Positions 26,178-37,660 of a stretch of DNA of 47,374 nt are shown one piece after another. Under the pieces are notes generated by a model. That model had not been told where the DNA came from, searched no databases, and worked only from the letters and a program-made list of their open reading frames with translations. Numbering within the stretch: the stretch's first letter is position 1; each line of letters opens with the position of its first letter. This DNA is from Shouchella xiaoxiensis (lineage in GTDB: Bacteria > Bacillota > Bacilli > Bacillales > Bacillaceae_D), in assembly GCF_016907895.1 (NCBI RefSeq), contig NZ_JAFBCV010000021.1:1-47374 (forward strand), given 5' to 3'. Position numbers and translations under genes: made by a program.

Positions 26178-27059
26178 TTACTTAATTCCTGAATGCGCCA
26201 TTGTATTCATCACTTTACTTTGCAGGATGATGAAGATAACTAGATTTGGCAAAAACATAATTAGTGCAGCTGCCGCCGCCATACCTTGCCCAGCAACTGT
26301 GTTACCCGCTGCATCACTCGTTAACGTAGACATATAAAAAGCAAACGTTTTTAAATTCTCGTCGTTAATATAAAGGGTCGATGCTTCGACACTGTTCCAG
26401 ACTGCCTGAAAGGAAAGAATAGCAACTGTTGCTAATGCTGGCGCCACAAGCGGCATAATAATTTTCCAATAAATTTGAATGTCCTTTGCCCCATCCATCT
26501 GCGCAGCTTCTATTAACTCGTTTGGAATTTGATCAATAAACTGCTTTAATAAGAACAAGCCAACGGGCATAGCAAGCATCGGTAGAATATGTACCCAGAA
26601 CGTGTCCAATAAGCCGATCTGTTGAATCAATAAGTAAGTTGGAATTCCCACAGCAGCAGGGACAAACATCAGCGCAAGTGTATTAATTTCAAAGATCATT
26701 TTTTTTAATTTAAATTTCTTTTTAGACAAGGCATAACCTGCCATTGAGCTGATGAATACGGTAATCGATACAACTATAATGGTTACGATAATGCTGTTAA
26801 ATAAATAACGAGACATTGGCACACCAGATTCCGACCGATTGTTTATTAAGTCGGCAAAATTTTGCAAGGTCGGCTTATCTACAAAAAACCGCGGTGGATA
26901 AGCGAATAATTCATCAATCGGTTTAAATGCATGTGACACAATATATACAATGGGCATTGCCATAAAAATCGCAAGCGGTATTAAAAACAAGTAAAACTTA
27001 AGTTGGCTGCGGTGAAATTTATCGGGATTCATTTTGCTCCCATGAAAACTGTTAGCCAT
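26178..27059 (-). CDS. Sugar ABC transporter permease, MalG type, first pair
   Basis: The 293-residue protein has six membrane segments and the EAA loop [21 protein letters not shown] near residues 193-213. It ends [10 protein letters not shown], typical of MalG-like permeases. The frame extends 36 residues upstream, into the partner gene. The ATG at 27059 is chosen because AGGAGGGG lies just before it and the first segment then falls at the usual distance. It follows the MalF-type partner by ten bases, and the propeller/Yip1 gene follows after 17 bases. Confidence 0.9.
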   Translation of the reverse strand: MANSFHGSKMNPDKFHRSQLKFYLFLIPLAIFMAMPIVYIVSHAFKPIDELFAYPPRFFVDKPTLQNFADLINNRSESGVPMSRYLFNSIIVTIIVVSITVFISSMAGYALSKKKFKLKKMIFEINTLALMFVPAAVGIPTYLLIQQIGLLDTFWVHILPMLAMPVGLFLLKQFIDQIPNELIEAAQMDGAKDIQIYWKIIMPLVAPALATVAILSFQAVWNSVEASTLYINDENLKTFAFYMSTLTSDAAGNTVAGQGMAAAAALIMFLPNLVIFIILQSKVMNTMAHSGIK

Positions 27060-27069
27060 GCCACCCCTC

Positions 27070-27963
27070 CTAATCCTTATCAGCAAACAGACGTCGTGCA
27101 ACAATTGAAAAAATGTAGACAAATAGAAGTAAAATAACCGATATTGCGGCTGCATAACCCATTTCATAGCGGATAAAGCCGAAATCTTCTAGATGGTTTA
27201 CCATTAATTGACCGGCATATTGCGGCGTTGGGTTTGCCCCAGACAAGGCGACACCAATTGCACCTGCTTGAAATGTCTGCACGATTGCCATAACTGCCCC
27301 GAACAACATTTGCGGTCGCATTGATGGGATTGTTATATAAATAATTTCTTGAAACCGATTGCTAATTCCATCAATGTAACCAGCCTCATAAATTTCCTTA
27401 TTAATATTCATTACACCAGACAACATCGCGAGAAACCCTACGCCCATGCTTCCCCAAAGTGTCACAACAATCATAATCGCAAGTAGATATTGCGGTGATT
27501 GGAGCCATTGAATCGGTTCAAATACAAGACCCCATTGCATCAGTAAGCTGTTTAAATAGCCACTCTGATCCCCGCTGAAAATAATAGACCAGACAACTGC
27601 CATAGCAATGCCTGACGTCATCGATGGCGAATAAATAATTAAAGCGAGTATCGTTCTAGGTATCTTGGAAATTTGAGCGAGCATCCAGGCCAAAATAAAC
27701 GCCAAGATATAGCCGCCAGGACCAACAATCAATGCAAATATAACCGTATTAGGCAGCACGTACTGCATAAACACGCTGTCCTGTGTCAATACATTGACGT
27801 AGTTGGCTAACCCAACAAAGCTTGGAAACTCAATCGCATTAAAATACGTAAATGACAAGACAATGGCAGCAATGACCGGGATAACGATAAATAAGAAGAA
27901 TAATAGTAAATAGGGAGCTAAAAACATCGCTGTACTTACATGCTGTTTTGGTTGTGAATTCAT
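27070..27963 (-). CDS. Sugar ABC transporter permease, MalF type, first pair
   Basis: The 297-residue protein has six membrane segments (first near 14-38) and the EAA loop [22 protein letters not shown] near 191-212. The usual EAA alanine pair reads EAG here. Its start overlaps the stop of the fused SBP gene by four bases, so this pair is probably served by that SBP. The two permease pairs of the cluster are clearly different in sequence and are not a recent duplication. Confidence 0.9.
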   Translation of the reverse strand: MNSQPKQHVSTAMFLAPYLLLFFLFIVIPVIAAIVLSFTYFNAIEFPSFVGLANYVNVLTQDSVFMQYVLPNTVIFALIVGPGGYILAFILAWMLAQISKIPRTILALIIYSPSMTSGIAMAVVWSIIFSGDQSGYLNSLLMQWGLVFEPIQWLQSPQYLLAIMIVVTLWGSMGVGFLAMLSGVMNINKEIYEAGYIDGISNRFQEIIYITIPSMRPQMLFGAVMAIVQTFQAGAIGVALSGANPTPQYAGQLMVNHLEDFGFIRYEMGYAAAISVILLLFVYIFSIVARRLFADKD

Positions 27964-30845
27964 TCGCTCTCCCTCGTTCTTTCTTCAATATCTTCAATGG
28001 TCGGAATCGGGTAAGGACGAATAATCTTGCCATCCTCCATATAGCCAAACTCCTCCATCTTTCTTCGCATCTCTCGATCAATCGTAATAATGGAATCATC
28101 TACAGCCGATCGTGCATTCTCCCCGTCAAAGACCATCTTATTCCAAACGTTGCTTATCTCACGTTCGACCATATAAGCATATGGTGTTTTTGGTACTTCA
28201 ATTAGTTGTTCCCACTGCGCTAGTATTACGTCTTTATGTTCCTCTGGCCACGGTAGCTCAGCAAATGCATCAATGTTAGCTGTGTTCCACATATATTCTG
28301 CTCCGTAAGTCATTTGCAAGGTTTGCGCGAATTCAGATTGTGTCTCCTTACTCATCCACCACTGTAACAGCTCCCAGGCATCGTCTTGCTTCTCACTACC
28401 ATTAAAAATCATTCCTGCCTGTGCGGCACCACTTGCCCAGCGAGAGACCGAACCATCCGCTTGTTCCACACCTGGATGCAAGGCAATATCCCAGCCTGTT
28501 AATTCCTGTGCTGCAAAAGTAAGCTGCACATAAGTTGCAAAATTTCCTACGCCAACAGGCAATGAACCATAGCGAAAATGATTATAAAAATTGGGAACCT
28601 GAAGAGGTGTGCTGTAAATTGTGTTTAAGTCAGCCATAAACTGCACGCCTTGCAGGGCTTCATCTTCATTCAAAGCAACGCCCATACCATCGCTTTCAAA
28701 AATTTGACCTTGAAACTGATAGATAAATGGTGCAGTTGCCGCAAACGGTTTAAATGCAGCACCGCCAGCAATAGGTGAGTAAAAATTCATCCCATAACGC
28801 TGTAATTCAGGTAATATATCAACCACATCCCCCCATGTATCAGGGACAGGAAGTGATAGTGCTTCCATTAAGTCATTTCGATAAAATAAAACGGAGAAAT
28901 CTTGCGTTTCCGGTAGCCCGTAAATTCCATCCTCAATCATTAGTGGCATAAATGCTCCCGGAGCAAATTGGCGAATGTATTCGTCAAATCCATCAAACTG
29001 ACTTAAATCAACAGCGGCACCTCGAATAGCCAACTCATAAGGAAGCCAGTTGCTAATACCCAACGCTAAATCAGGCTGACTGTCAGCAGCACTCGCCAAG
29101 ATTAATTTTTGTTCATCCGGCATTAATGAAAAGCTAACTTTAATTCCTGTTTCCGGTGTGAATTGTTGGTCTGCCATGAGCTGCAAAAGATCAACATACT
29201 GACGCGGACGATTCACCCAGACGTCAATCACATCATCATCTACATCTACTGTTGCTACGTCATCCCCGCTAAAGGAATGGACAAAACGACTAAACGATTC
29301 TTTTGTTTTCATCCATAAGCCCGCTTCTGGATCTGGTAAACTCACATCGCCATGGATATAAAGTTTATCAAGCAATAAAGGTTGATCTCTTAAGGCAACA
29401 AGTACATCACCTAGCACCTGGGATACAGAACTTGATCCCTCAGACAACTCAGATAGACGGTTTGGTAAATCATCTGGTGACTCCGCCAATGACCTGAGTC
29501 GATCGGCTGCTACCTGTAACGAAACGGCTTGGACGCTATCAGTCCCATCGGTACTCGCTTCTCTTAATTCAATTACTGCACCATCAATGTCTTCAGCCCA
29601 TTCAGATAAACGCGATGATACATCCGGTATATATTCTTCAATTCGCCAGCCTCTGCTGGCGTCGTGTTGATTCCCTGTCAATTGTTTGATCGATAACGTT
29701 AATTCATCAATTTCTGACATTAATGAAGATAGTTCTGCTTGTACACCTTGAGTTGGTGTATCATCTACTCTTAGACTGATCGTATTTTCGCCAGCTTCTA
29801 GAAAAAACTGAAAAGGCTCGCCGTCTTCATCTGACAAGGTTTCATTCTGCCAACTAGAACTTTGTGGAAACGCGTAGCTTGTTAAATGATCAAATGGTAT
29901 CTCACCATTAACATACACACTGCGATAAATGTCTTTATTCGAATCATTATCAGCAAGTGCCTTAAGGGTAATCGAATAAAAACCACTTTCTTCAATCTCA
30001 AACGACCAACTTGCCATCTGTCCACTTACTTTCCACGAATCTCCACCGAAAGTATTTAATCTCCTGCTACCAGTTTCATAAGGTGAAACAGACGGGTCCT
30101 GCGTCACGATCGGTCGAATGGACGATTCATTTTTTGAAGTTGGGTGTTCCGCTTCTATTGAAATCAATTGATCGTTGATGACTTCACCAGTAAAACGATT
30201 TATGTATTCATCATAAGTAGGAATTGTTGAAATAGGCTCGAGTGTCACACGAGTTAAATCAATGGCACCTCTTAAATGAATAAATTCAATCGTGTTCATT
30301 CCTTCCTCAAGAGCAAATGCGAAAGGCTCAACGCTTCTTGAATCACTTAATTGAACAGACTGCCATTGGGTTAATTGACTCTGACTCGGCATAATATCTG
30401 CTCCATGTAGATCTTGTTCAAACGTTGTTTCATTCTGAACCCATTCACTTGGAAAATGAATCCCACGGCTTTCAGAGAATGGATAACCACCATTTATACG
30501 AATTGCCCCTTCAGTCGAAACGAGCGACTCCTCAGTTAAACGGTAGTCAACGCGAATGTTATATAAACCGGCTTCAGCCACTTCAGCCTCAAGAGAGAAT
30601 TGTTCTACTTCTGCCCAGTCCAGCGCATCGCCTTCACTTTCTTCTACATCTGCAAAATCCGTTACGGTATACAGCTGTGGTGCACTATCTACGTTGTTAT
30701 ACTGGCTCTGCCACTCTTGCAAAGTCTCGGCGTATGGCAACTCCATCTCTTCTAGTTCTGTAGTCATTTCTTCAGCTGCAACAGTCGGAGAAAGAACAAC
30801 AAGAGCAGCAACCGTCAAATAGAGCGTTCTTCCTTTTAGTACCAT
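27960..30845 (-). CDS. Exported solute-binding protein fused to two carbohydrate-binding-like domains
   Basis: At 961 residues it is about twice the usual SBP length. A signal peptide (1-24) lacks a lipobox cysteine. Two beta-sandwich regions follow, near 75-205 ([26 protein letters not shown]) and 225-370 ([43 protein letters not shown]); both look like CBM6/CBM35-type modules. A helical region spans about 375-540. An SBP type 1 domain follows near 545-930, with [34 protein letters not shown] and [26 protein letters not shown]. It overlaps the first permease by four bases. The fold assignment of the front modules is inference from strand patterns. Confidence 0.75.
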   Translation of the reverse strand: MVLKGRTLYLTVAALVVLSPTVAAEEMTTELEEMELPYAETLQEWQSQYNNVDSAPQLYTVTDFADVEESEGDALDWAEVEQFSLEAEVAEAGLYNIRVDYRLTEESLVSTEGAIRINGGYPFSESRGIHFPSEWVQNETTFEQDLHGADIMPSQSQLTQWQSVQLSDSRSVEPFAFALEEGMNTIEFIHLRGAIDLTRVTLEPISTIPTYDEYINRFTGEVINDQLISIEAEHPTSKNESSIRPIVTQDPSVSPYETGSRRLNTFGGDSWKVSGQMASWSFEIEESGFYSITLKALADNDSNKDIYRSVYVNGEIPFDHLTSYAFPQSSSWQNETLSDEDGEPFQFFLEAGENTISLRVDDTPTQGVQAELSSLMSEIDELTLSIKQLTGNQHDASRGWRIEEYIPDVSSRLSEWAEDIDGAVIELREASTDGTDSVQAVSLQVAADRLRSLAESPDDLPNRLSELSEGSSSVSQVLGDVLVALRDQPLLLDKLYIHGDVSLPDPEAGLWMKTKESFSRFVHSFSGDDVATVDVDDDVIDVWVNRPRQYVDLLQLMADQQFTPETGIKVSFSLMPDEQKLILASAADSQPDLALGISNWLPYELAIRGAAVDLSQFDGFDEYIRQFAPGAFMPLMIEDGIYGLPETQDFSVLFYRNDLMEALSLPVPDTWGDVVDILPELQRYGMNFYSPIAGGAAFKPFAATAPFIYQFQGQIFESDGMGVALNEDEALQGVQFMADLNTIYSTPLQVPNFYNHFRYGSLPVGVGNFATYVQLTFAAQELTGWDIALHPGVEQADGSVSRWASGAAQAGMIFNGSEKQDDAWELLQWWMSKETQSEFAQTLQMTYGAEYMWNTANIDAFAELPWPEEHKDVILAQWEQLIEVPKTPYAYMVEREISNVWNKMVFDGENARSAVDDSIITIDREMRRKMEEFGYMEDGKIIRPYPIPTIEDIEERTRESE

Positions 30846-30877
30846 ACCTATCCCCCCATTCCCTTAAATGCTTGAAA

Positions 30878-30902
30878 GGAAGAAGCATTCGTTGCTTCTC
30901 CC
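30878..30902 (-). other. Hairpin between the two SBP genes
   Basis: GGGAGAAGCA and TGCTTCTTCC pair (one G-T) around a 5-base loop, 19 bases after the stop of the lipoprotein SBP gene. No T run follows on the minus strand, so it is unlikely to be a full terminator. Hairpins at this place often protect the SBP part of the message and cut expression of downstream genes; that role is inferred. Confidence 0.5.
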
Positions 30903-30921
30903 TCCTTGTTTCAGGATTGGA

Positions 30922-32286
30922 TCAATCAATCGCAGCTTTGCTATCCTCATAACGATTGTTTGCCAGATCATTTAATTGAGAAGCATAGTCTTCAATTTTA
31001 ATCTCACCGCGAACAGCGGCATCAATTAAAGCAGCGATATTGGCATTTGCTTCATCACCAATAGCAATTCCTGTTGGCGCTTCCCAACGCGAATCAACGT
31101 ATCCAGGGACTGTTTTCATCGGCTCAATCACTGCATTATCCATGTCTTCATATGCTTGCTCAACTCCAGGAACATCAATGTTTGCGAAGAATTGATCCAA
31201 TACTTCTTGATCAGCCGTTACTGGAAGTTTGTTCACAACAAGACCAGCTTCGTCTGCAAGCTCAATTCGTTTTAAGAACCCATCCTTACCGAATGCCATC
31301 CATTTAGAGAATAAATAAGCCTCTTCCGCATGCTCAGTAGAACTCGCTATTCCTAAGTAATCATTCGTGACAACAGGACGCCCCCCAGGAATCCCAACGA
31401 AATCCCAGTCAAACTCTGCATCATTTGTTAGGCCTTCAAGGCTCCATGTACCGTCCCATTTAAGTGCAATATCCCCGTTTAACCAAACTTCTTCCGCGTT
31501 ATCTCCAGCAAAACGTTCCTTTTGTTCATCACTTAAAGAATCATAAGCATAATTTCCATTTGCAAGGTCCGCTGCCAACTGTACGCCATTAATGAAGCTT
31601 GAACTCGCTAAGTCATAACCCGTTTCCTCATTAAATGTGTACCAGCCAGCTGTTTCATCAACAACAGAAGGATACCAATCTGGAATAGAGAAGATTTGAT
31701 TGATCCCTGATACGCCTTGTTGTACATCAGATGTGTCACGAATCGCTGCTGAAAATTCATCAAGGGTTAATCCGTACGCTGGGATGTCTAGGTTTGCTTG
31801 ATTGAAAAGATCTTTATTAACAAAGTATCCTAGTATTTGTGTCCCTGATGGAACCGCATACAAAGAATCGTTGTAAACAACTGCGTTACGAACGGCTTCA
31901 GGAATATCATTGAACTCGCTATCTTCATTTACTACTTCGTTTAAATCAAGAAGCCAATCATTGCTTAAACCAAGAGGTACTTCTGCGATGGAAAAGACAT
32001 CAGGCATTTCACTAGCACTTGCTGCAGAAGCTAGTGAACTGTTCCAATCGGATCCATCAATTGAACGATCAATTTCCACATTAATATGGGGGTGTTCATC
32101 CATAAACGCCTCAATCATAAGAGTATCCAGATTTTCTTCGCCTTCTTGTGCTACACCCCAGCTTGCATATGTGATTGTAACTTGGTCTTCGCCAGTTCCC
32201 TCTTCTGTAGTGGCATCATCACCACCTCCACAAGCAGCTAGTGTTACAAGCATAATTCCCAGTGGCATAAACAAATATTTTTTCAT
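30922..32286 (-). CDS. Lipoprotein sugar-binding protein of an ABC importer
   Basis: The 454-residue protein has a lipoprotein signal with lipobox LAAC followed by GGGDDATTEE, so it should be lipid-anchored on the outer face of the membrane. The SBP type 1 pattern follows: VTITYASWG, EAFMDEHPHINVEI, LYAVPSGTQILGYFVNKDLF, WLNGDIALKWDGTWS, SSTEHAEEAYLFSKWMA. It is strongly acidic. Two ATGs lie two codons apart; the second (32286) has GGAGAG at the right distance, whereas the first abuts it. It lies 43 bases after the LacI-family gene. Its permease pair is not certain. Confidence 0.9.
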   Translation of the reverse strand: MKKYLFMPLGIMLVTLAACGGGDDATTEEGTGEDQVTITYASWGVAQEGEENLDTLMIEAFMDEHPHINVEIDRSIDGSDWNSSLASAASASEMPDVFSIAEVPLGLSNDWLLDLNEVVNEDSEFNDIPEAVRNAVVYNDSLYAVPSGTQILGYFVNKDLFNQANLDIPAYGLTLDEFSAAIRDTSDVQQGVSGINQIFSIPDWYPSVVDETAGWYTFNEETGYDLASSSFINGVQLAADLANGNYAYDSLSDEQKERFAGDNAEEVWLNGDIALKWDGTWSLEGLTNDAEFDWDFVGIPGGRPVVTNDYLGIASSTEHAEEAYLFSKWMAFGKDGFLKRIELADEAGLVVNKLPVTADQEVLDQFFANIDVPGVEQAYEDMDNAVIEPMKTVPGYVDSRWEAPTGIAIGDEANANIAALIDAAVRGEIKIEDYASQLNDLANNRYEDSKAAID

Positions 32287-32329
32287 CGTCATCTCTCCTC
32301 TTTCTTACATCTATTCTCGCTTCTTTTTA

Positions 32330-33304
32330 CTAAAGTGATCTTCTTCTAATTAAATCCACTCTTGTTTCTTCAATGTTTTCTAGAGTCTTTTTCTCAATTA
32401 CATCTAATAAACGCTTTGCTGCTTCCTTGCCCCATTGCTTTTTATTCACACGGACAGTTGTTAAAGCTGGATCAGTGTACTTCGCAGTAGGAATATCATC
32501 AAACCCTACTATCGCAATGTCTTCTGGAATTTTTAACCCTTTTTCCTTAATGGCACGCATCGCACCAATTGCCATTTCATCGTTGGCACATATAAAAGCC
32601 GTTGCAGTTGTTTTTCCTTCTTGTCGTTGCAAGTAGCCCTTCATGCACTCGTATCCGCTTGATTCGGTGAAATCAGCACGAATGAGGTCACCATAGTAAA
32701 CAGGCAGATCATGCTCCTGCATAAATAATTGATACGCATCAAAGCGTTTTTCACCGTCAAAGGAAACTTCCTGACCTGCCATAAAGCCGATACGCTTATG
32801 TCCTTCGGCTACAATCGCTTCTAATGTCTGCTTCACACCACTTTCATTTGGTAAGAGCAAGGGGTGTATATGCGGGTTATTGCTTTCCCGATCAAGAACA
32901 ACAATTGGCATTTTCTCGGAAGCGACCATCTCCAACAGTTCATCTTCCATATGATAATTAAGGACAATTGCACCATCAAAATGATTCTCAACAATTAAAC
33001 GATGTTTATCGTTTGAAGCACAAACAACTAACTCATATCCTTGCTTTGCAACATAATCATGGACACCCTCAAGCATTTCATTAAAAACAGGCCCAGTGAA
33101 TCCACTAATAAAAACAGCCACAATTTCTGTCTTGCTTTTCTTTAAATTTTTTGCTGAACCATTAATGCGATAACCTAGTTCTTTTGCAGCGTCGTATACA
33201 CGCTGTTTTGTTTCTGGTAGGATAAGCGAACTTCCATTCATAGCATAGGAAGCTGTTGACACACTTACCTTTGCCATTTTTGCAACATCTTTTAACGTAG
33301 GCAT
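32330..33304 (-). CDS. LacI family transcriptional regulator of the carbohydrate cluster
   Basis: The 324-residue protein has the LacI helix-turn-helix at its N-terminus (TLKDVAKMAKVSVSTASYAMNGS) and a hinge helix around NGSAKNLKKSKT. A periplasmic-binding-type effector domain follows, with FICANDEMAIGAMRAIKEKG and VGFDDIPTAKYTDPALTTVRV. It should bind the palindromes at 33324-33339 and 33420-33435 and so repress its own gene and the operon behind it until a sugar binds. It is the first gene of the cluster, and no separate promoter for the lipoprotein SBP gene was seen. The inducer is unknown. Confidence 0.92.
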   Translation of the reverse strand: MPTLKDVAKMAKVSVSTASYAMNGSSLILPETKQRVYDAAKELGYRINGSAKNLKKSKTEIVAVFISGFTGPVFNEMLEGVHDYVAKQGYELVVCASNDKHRLIVENHFDGAIVLNYHMEDELLEMVASEKMPIVVLDRESNNPHIHPLLLPNESGVKQTLEAIVAEGHKRIGFMAGQEVSFDGEKRFDAYQLFMQEHDLPVYYGDLIRADFTESSGYECMKGYLQRQEGKTTATAFICANDEMAIGAMRAIKEKGLKIPEDIAIVGFDDIPTAKYTDPALTTVRVNKKQWGKEAAKRLLDVIEKKTLENIEETRVDLIRRRSL

Positions 33305-33323
33305 ACCTGTATTCCTCTTTTCA

Positions 33324-33339
33324 ATTGAAACGTTTCAAT
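33324..33339. promoter_or_regulatory. LacI-type operator O1
   Basis: ATTGAAACGTTTCAAT is a perfect 16-base palindrome with the central CG typical of LacI-family operators. It lies just past the -10 of the cluster promoter, over the expected transcription start, so binding should block transcription. Confidence 0.85.
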
Positions 33340-33342
33340 AAG

Positions 33343-33371
33343 ATCATAATCGATTGAGAAAGCGATTTCAA
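33343..33371 (-). promoter_or_regulatory. Sigma-A promoter of the carbohydrate cluster
   Basis: TTGAAA (33366-33371), a 17-base spacer and TATGAT (33343-33348) on the minus strand, about 40 bases before the LacI-family gene start. It sits between the two operators. Confidence 0.8.
33357..33370 (-). promoter_or_regulatory. cre-like site for CcpA in the cluster promoter
   Basis: TGAAATCGCTTTCT on the minus strand matches the cre pattern TGNAANCGNTNNCA at all but the last base. It overlaps the -35 and spacer, a position where CcpA would repress. This fits catabolite control of a sugar cluster. Confidence 0.55.
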
Positions 33372-33419
33372 TAGTTTTTTTGGTTTATATTTATCCCTTT
33401 TTATAAAAAGTTTGATTTA

Positions 33420-33435
33420 ATTGTATCGTTTCAAT
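33420..33435. promoter_or_regulatory. LacI-type operator O2
   Basis: ATTGTATCGTTTCAAT differs from O1 at two of 16 positions. It lies 96 bases upstream of O1, centre to centre, on the far side of the promoter, a spacing suited to DNA looping by a LacI-type protein. Confidence 0.7.
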
Positions 33436-33483
33436 TATAGAAGAACATCCCTTTATTTGGCATCCTTGCTTCATATAATTTAT

Positions 33484-33516
33484 AAAAAAACAGAGAGAAC
33501 ACGTTGTTCTCCCTGT
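33484..33516 (-). terminator. Rho-independent terminator of metS
   Basis: ACAGGGAGAACA and TGTTCTCTCTGT pair (one G-T) around a 3-base loop, followed by seven T on the minus strand, ten bases after the metS stop. It isolates the carbohydrate cluster from metS. Confidence 0.92.
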
Positions 33517-33525
33517 TACTCATCG

Positions 33526-35508
<1,983 letters not shown>

Positions 35509-35518
35509 TTATTAACAC

Positions 35519-35783
35519 AAAAAACCCCTCGTCCTTGATCGGGACGAAAGGTTTGCTCACGTGGTACCACCCAAATTTCCCTCACTATAAAGAATTAGTA
35601 GAGGCTCAAGGCCATTAACGCTGGCACACGCTTCCCCCTTACCTAAAAGGCTCGAAGGTCGTTCTTCTCCTGGACCATTTTCCAAAGTGCATATGTCCGG
35701 CTTTCAGCTGACCCGGCTCTCTTTTACACATGCATGGTTTGTACTTATCCGCTCATCGAAATGTATGATATAGCTTCATTCTT
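35519..35783 (-). ncRNA. T-box riboswitch leader of metS
   Basis: The minus strand carries the T-box sequence TTTGGGTGGTACCACG at 35559-35574, followed by a terminator (CCTTTCGTCC and GGACGAGGGG, then six T, at 35519-35551). Stem I parts are visible upstream (GATGAGCGGATAAGTACA, then AGAGAGCCGGG). The T-box pairs with the free CCA end of uncharged tRNA to form the antiterminator. ATG triplets in CCATGCATG near 35730 are candidate Met specifiers, but I have not folded the loop. Starvation for charged tRNA(Met) would raise metS expression. Confidence 0.92.
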
Positions 35784-35789
35784 ATCAAA

Positions 35790-35819
35790 AATATAGCCAA
35801 TCATACATCCTTTTGTCAA
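35790..35819 (-). promoter_or_regulatory. Sigma-A promoter of the metS T-box leader
   Basis: TTGACA (35814-35819), an 18-base spacer and TATATT (35790-35795) on the minus strand. The -35 contains the TGA stop codon of the herA-like gene. Confidence 0.75.
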
Positions 35820-37648
35820 GCTAAGTCGTACAATGTAGCAAACGGTGTTTTTTCTTTCTTCAGCTTTCCATCGGCACATAATCGCTCAAGCTCTGTTTTC
35901 CATTCTGACACATCCCAAGATTTCGCAGCTTTTTGGTTTAACGCATCCAGTTTCTGCATCACATGCATCTCAGCCATTGGTAAAAATGGATTCAAAGCTG
36001 CCAACAATTCCTCGTCTCCTGCTACATTCATTTGATCGAGCTCATCAAATGGATTCATTGTATGAGGACTCGTCGAGTGAGCCAAACGGATGCGAACAGC
36101 CATCGTCCTTCCGATAATGGCAGATGAAATAAACACATCACCAGAGCGTAAATAAGGTAGGCGTTTCCCTTCTTCTGCTGTTAAATCGGTTTCTTCTTTT
36201 ATGGTCTGTATATCGGTTCCTCGCACTGTCCGAAACACAAACTTTGAGTTAAGCTGTGCCGTTATCGTCTCATCAAGCAACGTTGGTCTTTGCGTAGCAA
36301 AGATTAAAAACGTCCCGTATTTTCTACCCTCTTGTGCAATTTCTTTTAGAACCGACTTAGCAGGCGCATCATAACCTTTGGGTGCAAAGTTATGCGCTTC
36401 ATCCGTGACTACAACAAATGGCGGGAAAAACTCGCTCTGCTGTTGCTGTAGTTTTGCGTCTTTATACGATCGTCTTTTGGCGTAAAGAGTACCGATGACA
36501 TAGCTTGAAAAAACTTGCAAGAGCCAAACCGCACCTTGAACAACAACAAGCTTTCCATTATGAATGCTTTGTTCGATCGCACGAATGTTTTGTTGAAACA
36601 AGCCGGCTTGATTTAAACGGTTGGCACGCCACTGAATTCCTTTAACCGATGAAGGAGGTAAGCTACCAAATTGATCAAGCAGTTTGCGAAACGTATCAAA
36701 TCGGGCAATCTCTTCTCGCGTCATGCCCCCATCATGAAGCATTCCATCTACTTTCTGCTTTCCTAAGTCGAGTGCTTGAATCAGATTAGCGATGCGGTCA
36801 CTAAACGATTGGTAACTGTCTTTCTTCTTATGCAGCGTTTGAATGACGTTAACCATTGACTCTGTTAATGAACCTGCTGCACCGAGAAGCCGCTCCACAT
36901 CACGTGTATTTAATGCAGAGAAGTCCACTCCTACATCACGCCCAATTTGAAAAACCTCATATCGTTGCTTGTAATCAATTGTTTCCTGCGCAGCCTCTGT
37001 TTTACCAGAAAAATTCATCTCAAAATGAGGATCAAACACCAGTGCAGGAATTTTTAATTTCATCAACTCTTCAAGCATGACCCGGAGACCAAAGGATTTA
37101 CCTGATCCTGACCCGCCAAACACACCAATATGTGGGTACTGCTGCATCGCACGAATATCAAAAATAAAAGGAACCCCATTTTGCGCCCGCGTCTCACCCT
37201 GTTCCTGCATGAGCATTAAATCGCTTAGTTCAGCTGGTATGGTCTCCGCAATAAAATCAGTTGACTTGATTTCGCCAAGCACCATACCTTGAGTCGAACT
37301 CGTTGTTAGTAAGAGATGTTTAATCTCTTCAAACGCTGGATGACGTACACTTGCACCTGTTTGTATCGGAATCTGTGCCTCCTCAAATAAGCGCACTTTC
37401 GCCAAGTGGATGTCATCTTGTCCAATGTCATAGCCAATGGCTTCTAATGTCTCCAATACATCACGGTCTACAAGCCCTTTTTCCATCCCCATCGGAATGT
37501 AACGATTATAAGAAAAGGTCTCGACTACCTCACCTTTTGGTTCATGTAGCAAAGAATCTTCAATAACAAGCATTTCATTCATCCGAAATTTATGTGTTTT
37601 AGAAGCAACATGTACTTCATGTTGCGTGGTTATACCAACGATTTGCAT
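35816..37648 (-). CDS. herA: HerA-type hexameric DNA translocase ATPase
   Basis: The 610-residue protein has an N-terminal beta barrel-like part (HAS-barrel region, about 1-100) and a FtsK/HerA-type motor. Walker A is GVFGGSGSGKS (ending at residue 185), Walker B is FVVVTDEAHNF (411-421), and IFATQRPTLLDETITAQLNSKFVFRT follows as sensor and arginine region. HerA proteins form ring hexamers that pump DNA and work with NurA to resect DNA ends, mainly in archaea and some bacteria. It follows the NurA gene by 12 bases, an operon. Length and motif order fit HerA better than other DUF87 proteins. Confidence 0.85.
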   Translation of the reverse strand: MQIVGITTQHEVHVASKTHKFRMNEMLVIEDSLLHEPKGEVVETFSYNRYIPMGMEKGLVDRDVLETLEAIGYDIGQDDIHLAKVRLFEEAQIPIQTGASVRHPAFEEIKHLLLTTSSTQGMVLGEIKSTDFIAETIPAELSDLMLMQEQGETRAQNGVPFIFDIRAMQQYPHIGVFGGSGSGKSFGLRVMLEELMKLKIPALVFDPHFEMNFSGKTEAAQETIDYKQRYEVFQIGRDVGVDFSALNTRDVERLLGAAGSLTESMVNVIQTLHKKKDSYQSFSDRIANLIQALDLGKQKVDGMLHDGGMTREEIARFDTFRKLLDQFGSLPPSSVKGIQWRANRLNQAGLFQQNIRAIEQSIHNGKLVVVQGAVWLLQVFSSYVIGTLYAKRRSYKDAKLQQQQSEFFPPFVVVTDEAHNFAPKGYDAPAKSVLKEIAQEGRKYGTFLIFATQRPTLLDETITAQLNSKFVFRTVRGTDIQTIKEETDLTAEEGKRLPYLRSGDVFISSAIIGRTMAVRIRLAHSTSPHTMNPFDELDQMNVAGDEELLAALNPFLPMAEMHVMQKLDALNQKAAKSWDVSEWKTELERLCADGKLKKEKTPFATLYDLA

Positions 37649-37660
37649 GATTATTCCTCC

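Noticed and set aside
8022-33516. The 25-kb block between tatD and metS as a mobile island
   Set aside because: No integrase, transposase, tRNA target, attachment repeat or terminal inverted repeat was seen. The block ends at ordinary terminators, so it is described as an insertion relative to B. subtilis only.
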